A stretch of 7,394 nt of DNA, taken from assembly GCA_029240815.1 (NCBI GenBank), contig JARDZO010000452.1, forward strand, positions 1-7,394, in the 5' to 3' direction. The position numbers and the translations under genes are program-made. This DNA comes from Brevibacillus sp. (GTDB lineage: Bacteria; Bacillota; Bacilli; Brevibacillales; Brevibacillaceae). Shown piece by piece: positions 4,509 through 7,394 of this stretch; position 1 is the stretch's first letter; every line of letters begins with the position of its first letter. The notes beneath the pieces are model-generated. The model searched no databases and was not told where the DNA came from. It saw nothing but the letters and a program-made list of their open reading frames with translations.

Positions 4509-4864
4509 ACAAACTGGAGGAGATCAGAAAAGGAATGGATAGATACAAAGAATTAAGAAATGAATTTAAAACAAAATTTGAAAGAGAAAAAGAAAATCCG
4601 AAAAACCAACATTCATTAATCTTGTTATATTCTCCACCGCTAAATGCTATTGCTAGAGAAACGTTTGATTCAATGATTGAAATGGACATTCTATCCCTCA
4701 TAGAAGAAAAGGATAAAGCCCTGGAGCAATTTGCAGATGAAGATAATTGGATTGACATTTGGGACCCAGGAGCAGAGTGCTGTAAGAGAGAGTGGGCGCC
4801 TTTTGGAAACCCGGCTGATAATCCGGGGATAAGATACCCCCATCTGTGTATCAAATGTGGATAG
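4505..4864 (+). CDS. Phage protein with helical N-terminus and Cys-rich C-terminus (119 residues)
   Basis: The GTG start overlaps the preceding TGA as GTGA and has GGAGGGAGG about 9-10 bases upstream. Residues 1-32 are a strongly charged helix or coiled coil rich in Lys/Glu (MDRYKELRNEFKTKFEREK). The middle contains SPPLNAIARETFDSMIEMDI and a second helix. The C-terminus (about 84-119) carries C92, C93, C115 and C118, compatible with a small zinc site of pattern CC-x21-C-x2-C, with Trp, Pro and Gly between. No family is recognised. The first half (about 4515-4700) is much more AT-rich than the second half and the neighbouring genes, which suggests a mosaic origin. Confidence 0.72.
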   Translation: MNKLEEIRKGMDRYKELRNEFKTKFEREKENPKNQHSLILLYSPPLNAIARETFDSMIEMDILSLIEEKDKALEQFADEDNWIDIWDPGAECCKREWAPFGNPADNPGIRYPHLCIKCG

Positions 4865-4872
4865 AGGATCTG

Positions 4873-5022
4873 ATGAAAGAACGCGAGATTCTGGTGGAGG
4901 CTATCAAACGCGAGAAACGAAGTTTGGCTTGGGGAAATGCAGACACTGCCTGCACAAATACCATTGATGCATTTAACAGTCTGCTTAAATCGATAGGAGA
5001 AGATCCGCATGACAGACCGTGA
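4873..5022 (+). CDS. Small helical phage protein (49 residues)
   Basis: The product starts MKEREILVEAIKREKRSLAW and continues with a second helix-like stretch (TACTNTIDAFNSLLKSIG) before a polar end. It looks like a helical hairpin. AGAGGA lies 4 bases before the ATG at 4873, which is rather close. An in-frame ATG at 4855 (adding MWIEDL) has no ribosome binding site but would overlap the preceding gene and be coupled to it, so either start is possible. Its 3' end overlaps the next gene by 14 bases. The function is unknown. Confidence 0.6.
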   Translation: MKEREILVEAIKREKRSLAWGNADTACTNTIDAFNSLLKSIGEDPHDRP

Positions 5023-5176
5023 CGTATTCCGCAATATCGCCCGGATCGCCTGCAAACGGCAGAACAAAAAACTGTATCTCTGGTGCGTCCGCATGAATCA
5101 ACGTTCCTTGCACCGTTCATGGGGATGGACTCCATTTCCCAAACTGCTCAGACAATACAAAAAAGACGCTGCGTAA
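5009..5176 (+). CDS. Small basic phage protein (55 residues)
   Basis: The product is very rich in Arg and Lys and contains several Trp residues. It begins MTDRDVFRNIARIACKRQNK, continues with KLYLWCVRMNQRSLHRSWGW and ends RQYKKDAA. The charge suggests nucleic-acid contact but there is no recognised domain. The ATG is preceded by AGGAGA at 8 bases. The gene overlaps the end of the preceding one by 14 bases. The last codons include the A-run and the left arm of a hairpin that would act as a terminator for the opposite strand. Confidence 0.65.
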   Translation: MTDRDVFRNIARIACKRQNKKLYLWCVRMNQRSLHRSWGWTPFPKLLRQYKKDAA

Positions 5177-5184
5177 ACAGCGTC
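5159..5184 (-). terminator. Intrinsic terminator facing leftward, against the operon
   Basis: Read on the minus strand, a perfect 7-bp GC-rich stem (GACGCTG/CAGCGTC, 6-base loop, 5184-5165) is followed directly by six T residues (5164-5159). This is the form of a Rho-independent terminator. On the plus strand the A-run precedes the stem and no T-run follows, so plus-strand transcription should pass. It overlaps the 3' end of the basic protein gene. Confidence 0.55.
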
Positions 5185-5188
5185 CCAT

Positions 5189-5205
5189 GTGTCAGGAGAT
5201 GACAC
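5189..5205. repeat. Short perfect hairpin upstream of the coiled-coil gene
   Basis: GTGTCA (5189-5194) and TGACAC (5200-5205) form a perfect 6-bp stem around the loop GGAGA. It lies four bases after the 5165-5184 hairpin and 36 bases before the next start codon. The exposed loop resembles a ribosome binding site core, but the ATG overlapping it is too close to be used. It could be a processing or regulatory structure in the operon mRNA. Confidence 0.35.
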
Positions 5206-5241
5206 CACTATTCTATCAAATATTCGAGGAGTTGACCATAT

Positions 5242-5472
5242 ATGAAACAAGCACTATCAACACTGGAAGATCTGATTAATAAGTTGGAACACAGATATAA
5301 CTCGTTTGAAGAAAAGCTGGGTTATATCAGTGATTTTCTTGACGGTGATATCAAAGACATCGTTTCTGCAATTGAAGAAGGTATTGAAAAAATCGAAGAA
5401 TTGCAAGATGAATTGGACGATGCCAATAAAAAAATAGATGAATTGGAGCGTGAACTAAATGAGGCTGTATGA
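5242..5472 (+). CDS. Coiled-coil phage protein (76 residues)
   Basis: The product is strongly acidic and built from heptad-like repeats. It begins with LSTLEDLINKLEHRYNSFEE, passes through a short non-helical link (FLDGDIKD) and ends in a long helix that includes IEKIEELQDELDDANKKIDE. It should dimerise or pair with another coiled-coil protein. The ATG is preceded by GAGGAG at 10 bases. The gene overlaps the next one by 14 bases, and that gene's product also has a coiled-coil centre, so the two may work as partners. The family is not recognised. The region 5177-5241 before it carries two hairpins and no gene. Confidence 0.75.
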   Translation: MKQALSTLEDLINKLEHRYNSFEEKLGYISDFLDGDIKDIVSAIEEGIEKIEELQDELDDANKKIDELERELNEAV

Positions 5473-5944
5473 CCTTTCAGAACAATATAACAACCTGCTG
5501 GAACTGTTAGAGCAGGATTCGGATAACGAAGCCTTAAAAACGATGCTGGACGGTGTGGACGATGCTTTTGATACGAAGGCCGAGTCGATTGTTAAACTGA
5601 TGCGCTCTAAGGCCGCTGAACGGGATGCGATAGACGATGAAGTGAACCGTCTGCGGGAACGCGCGAAAAAGATCGACAAGGAAGTAACTTGGTTGGAAAC
5701 ATACATTCACAACGAAATGGTTCGGACCGGAAAGGAAAAAGTGAAATCGTCCCTGTTCTCCATCAGTTTGGCGAAATGTCCGCCTAGCGTGAATATTGTT
5801 GATGAAGTCCAAGTGCCGGAGATTTTCTTCACGGTAAAAGAAGTCCGTAACCTGGATAAACGCGGAATATTGGAACGGTTGAAGTCTGGAGAAGTGATAC
5901 CCGGTGTTGAACTCCAACAGCGAATAACCCTGAAAATAAAGTGA
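5459..5944 (+). CDS. Gp157-like phage protein
   Basis: This 161-residue protein matches the siphovirus Gp157 family. It begins MRLYDLSEQYNNLLELLEQD, has an acidic helix (about 24-50), a long charged coiled coil (about 50-90, AAERDAIDDEVNRLRERAKK), then the conserved GKEKVKSSLFSISLAKCPPS (91-110), VNIVDEVQVP and, near the end, LKSGEVIPGVELQQ (141-154). Family members lie next to recombination genes in many Bacillota phages; the molecular role is not settled. The ATG at 5459 has GGAG about 10 bases upstream, inside the coiled-coil gene it overlaps by 14 bases. The ERF gene follows immediately, consistent with a function in phage DNA metabolism. Confidence 0.88.
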   Translation: MRLYDLSEQYNNLLELLEQDSDNEALKTMLDGVDDAFDTKAESIVKLMRSKAAERDAIDDEVNRLRERAKKIDKEVTWLETYIHNEMVRTGKEKVKSSLFSISLAKCPPSVNIVDEVQVPEIFFTVKEVRNLDKRGILERLKSGEVIPGVELQQRITLKIK

Positions 5945-5954
5945 GGTGACGGAA

Positions 5955-6629
5955 ATGTGTAACAAGAGTGAGACTATCGGCAAAATAGCCCAAGCATTGG
6001 TCGCATTCAGCGGCGAGGTAAAGTCTATCGCCCACGATGCCAACAACCCACATTTTAAGTCGCAATACACCTCACTAGACCATATGATCGACGAAACCAA
6101 GCCACTTTTGCAGAAGCACGGCCTCACGGTGATGCAGTTCCCGGGTGGGGACGGCGAGAAAATCACCATCCGTACCATGATTCTGCACACCTCTGGCGAG
6201 TGGATAGAGTCTGAACCTCTCACACTCAAAGCGGTGAAGATTGATCCGCAGGGAGCCGGTTCCGCGATCACCTACGGCAGGCGTTACAGCTACGCAGCTG
6301 CCTTGTCACTCTCCCTTGGTGATGACGACGATGGTAACGGATCGTCTCAGCCGCCTAGCAAGCCTGTGCAGGCGCAACAACCACGGAGCGAACAAACACA
6401 CCAACAACCATCCAGACAACAGCAGACAAGCCAATCGGCATCGTTAAACAATAAATCCCGGGCAATCAACCTCATGAATGAAATGAAATGGGACTGGAAC
6501 ACGCTCGGGACATTTGCTTCCGAAGCCCTGAGACGGAAGATTGGCAAGGTGCTTCAGGATATCAAAACGGAGGAAGAATGGAAAACCGTTGCGGATGCTC
6601 TTGAAACCACAATGGCGGCGCAAGCATGA
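5955..6629 (+). CDS. erf: ERF-family single-strand DNA annealing protein
   Basis: This 224-residue protein matches the ERF superfamily, which promotes annealing of complementary single strands during phage recombination and genome circularisation. The ERF domain covers about residues 5-130. It has the conserved NPHFKSQYTSL (31-41), the LQKHGLTVMQ segment (52-61), and the signature DPQGAGSAITYGRRY (97-111) followed by the acidic run DDDDGN (123-128). A Gln/Ser/Pro-rich flexible linker (about 130-168) leads to a C-terminal helical domain (about 170-224) that probably binds a partner. I chose ATG 5955 because GAGG is 8 bases upstream; a GTG at 5946 overlaps that site. It follows the Gp157-like gene and overlaps the HNH gene as ATGA, a typical early recombination block. 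No single-strand-binding protein is visible in this window. Confidence 0.92.
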   Translation: MCNKSETIGKIAQALVAFSGEVKSIAHDANNPHFKSQYTSLDHMIDETKPLLQKHGLTVMQFPGGDGEKITIRTMILHTSGEWIESEPLTLKAVKIDPQGAGSAITYGRRYSYAAALSLSLGDDDDGNGSSQPPSKPVQAQQPRSEQTHQQPSRQQQTSQSASLNNKSRAINLMNEMKWDWNTLGTFASEALRRKIGKVLQDIKTEEEWKTVADALETTMAAQA

Positions 6630-7012
6630 GCATAAATTTAGCGAATGAGCCTGTCCGCGCATATCCCAAATCCATGCAAGTCCGTAAACAGTGTAGTAAG
6701 AAAACGGCGAAACAGCGCGGGGCGATAAGCCCTGTTGTGCGCCGGAAGGTGGAGATTCGCAGTAACGATTGTTGCGAACGCTGCGGCAAGCATAAAAGCG
6801 CAGTGTGGACGCTGGAAATGGCCCATATTACGCGGCGCTGGGCTATCCAAGGCGAAACTACTGCTAATGATCTAGTGAGGCTGTGCGGCCCTTCTAGCGA
6901 CTCTAGCACATGCCATCATTTCGCGGATTATACCAGAGAAGGACGCGAGTGGTTACAAGACTTTCAAAGGAGAATGATGAACGATGGAACGACTACTGAC
7001 CAAGTGTTGTAA
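6626..7012 (+). CDS. HNH-type endonuclease-like protein
   Basis: This 128-residue protein has a basic N-terminus (about 11-45, many Lys/Arg) followed by an HNH-like zinc/nuclease core. The first knuckle is C50-x2-C53 (CERCGK), then LEMAHITRR with the first His (67), AND with Asn 81, and LCG with C87. The last cluster, C96-H97-H98 with D101, supplies the final His and metal ligands. The layout is that of HNH proteins encoded beside phage recombination genes; nuclease activity is expected from the motif but not shown. The ATG overlaps the ERF stop codon as ATGA, so the two are made together and probably act in the same process. The tail (FQRRMMNDGTTTDQVL) overlaps the next gene by 29 bases. Confidence 0.82.
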   Translation: MSINLANEPVRAYPKSMQVRKQCSKKTAKQRGAISPVVRRKVEIRSNDCCERCGKHKSAVWTLEMAHITRRWAIQGETTANDLVRLCGPSSDSSTCHHFADYTREGREWLQDFQRRMMNDGTTTDQVL

Positions 7013-7157
7013 AGCCCGTAGGGTTGCCGAAAGGGATACAGATGGAATGGTAACCTGGGTCTTTTGTGAATCATGTGGTGCGATTGATCCTGATATGGGT
7101 TGGTTTGAACACATCGAATCGACCGAATCCGCTCAGGCAAAGCCGGTGGCCGAATAA
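6984..7157 (+). CDS. Small Cys-rich, zinc-ribbon-like protein (57 residues)
   Basis: The product contains KCCKARRVAERDTDG near the start and FCESCGAIDPDMGW in the middle, so C8/C9 and C28-x2-C31 could hold one zinc ion. The remaining tail is polar and probably disordered. AAAGGAG lies 11 bases before the ATG, and the first 29 bases overlap the HNH gene in another frame. It is one of several Cys-rich mini-proteins in this operon. No family is recognised. Confidence 0.65.
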   Translation: MERLLTKCCKARRVAERDTDGMVTWVFCESCGAIDPDMGWFEHIESTESAQAKPVAE

Positions 7158-7167
7158 GGAGGGCATT

Positions 7168-7394
7168 ATGGAGACATTGGATAAGCAGAAATTGATTGAA
7201 TGGCTGCAAAACAGATGGCTTTTAGAAGCAGAAGACAATGAACCCGAACGCGCTGGTGTCTACTACGGAATCAAAATGTGTGTGGAATCTGGTGTATTCG
7301 ATATCCAGGAGGAACAGACAAGATCAACGCTACAGAACGGAGACAAAGTAACGCACACCAAGCACAAGTACCTTGGGACGGGAATCATAATTCA
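7168..7394 (+). CDS. Phage protein of unknown function, cut by the right edge
   Basis: The ATG has an AAGGAGG ribosome binding site 6 bases upstream and follows the previous gene by 10 bases. Seventy-five codons are visible. The N-terminal half looks helical (METLDKQKLIEWLQNRWLL) and includes AGVYYGIKMCVESGVFDI. The visible end contains LQNGDKVTHTKHKYLGTGII, which resembles the start of a small beta-barrel such as those with a GDxVxHxxxGxGxV pattern. No family is recognised and the C-terminus is missing. Confidence 0.7.
   Translation, partial: METLDKQKLIEWLQNRWLLEAEDNEPERAGVYYGIKMCVESGVFDIQEEQTRSTLQNGDKVTHTKHKYLGTGIII

Noticed and set aside
4474..5094. Minus-strand reading frame of 206 codons across several small genes
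   Set aside because: The plus-strand genes below it form stop-start overlaps with ribosome binding sites; the antisense product has Ser/Phe/Leu-rich noise composition.
5187..5279. Micro-ORF starting at ATG 5187 or 5199 that runs into the coiled-coil gene
   Set aside because: The SD-like AGGAG touches the ATG at 5199, ATG 5187 has none, and most of the frame overlaps the well-supported gene at 5242.
5534..6271. Minus-strand reading frame of 245 codons opposite the Gp157-like and ERF genes
   Set aside because: Both plus-strand genes are supported by family motifs and good ribosome binding sites; the antisense product shows no family features.

Overview
The window reads as the lysogeny switch and early region of a temperate phage or prophage of a low-to-moderate GC Bacillota host. 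Paenibacillus, Brevibacillus or a related Bacillus-like host is my inference. It rests on strong GGAGG-type ribosome binding sites, a TTG start, consensus sigma-A promoters, and the combination of Rha/KilAC antirepressor, YopX-like, Gp157-like, ERF and HNH proteins. No integrase, structural gene, tRNA, CRISPR array or attachment site is visible.

Left arm (1-1250), mostly on the minus strand. An XRE-type DNA-binding protein is cut by the left edge. Next come an AT-rich gene for a two-helix membrane protein of unknown function (252-755) and a short phage repressor (903-1250) with a helix-turn-helix but no self-cleavage domain. A possible 41-residue ORF (818-943) runs the other way between the last two.

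Switch (1251-1424). Two divergent near-consensus promoters lie back to back. The rightward one is TTGACA, 17 bp, TATAAT, and its whole spacer is a 17-bp palindrome, TGACTCATATCGAGTCA. A diverged copy overlaps the leftward repressor promoter, and a weaker third copy lies in the leader of the Cro-like gene. The repressor and the Cro-like protein have similar recognition helices, so competition for these sites as in lambda is likely.

Right arm (1425-7394), all on the plus strand, tightly packed and probably one early operon. The order is: Cro-like protein; Rha/KilAC antirepressor; two small ORFs; a conserved phage protein broken by a -1 frameshift at an A AAT TTG heptamer; two small overlapping genes; a YopX-like protein; a zinc-ribbon protein; several small unknown proteins joined by ATGA/GTGA stop-start overlaps; a coiled-coil protein overlapping a Gp157-like gene; an ERF single-strand annealing protein overlapping an HNH protein; another Cys-rich mini-protein; and an unknown gene cut by the right edge. 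The ERF-HNH part is the start of a recombination/replication module that should continue to the right.

Most notable: the operator set, the frameshifted gene with its slippery-type sequence, an intrinsic terminator pointing against the operon at 5159-5184, and the AT-rich membrane gene in the usual position of lysogenic-conversion cargo. I see no clear evidence of a wholly new system.
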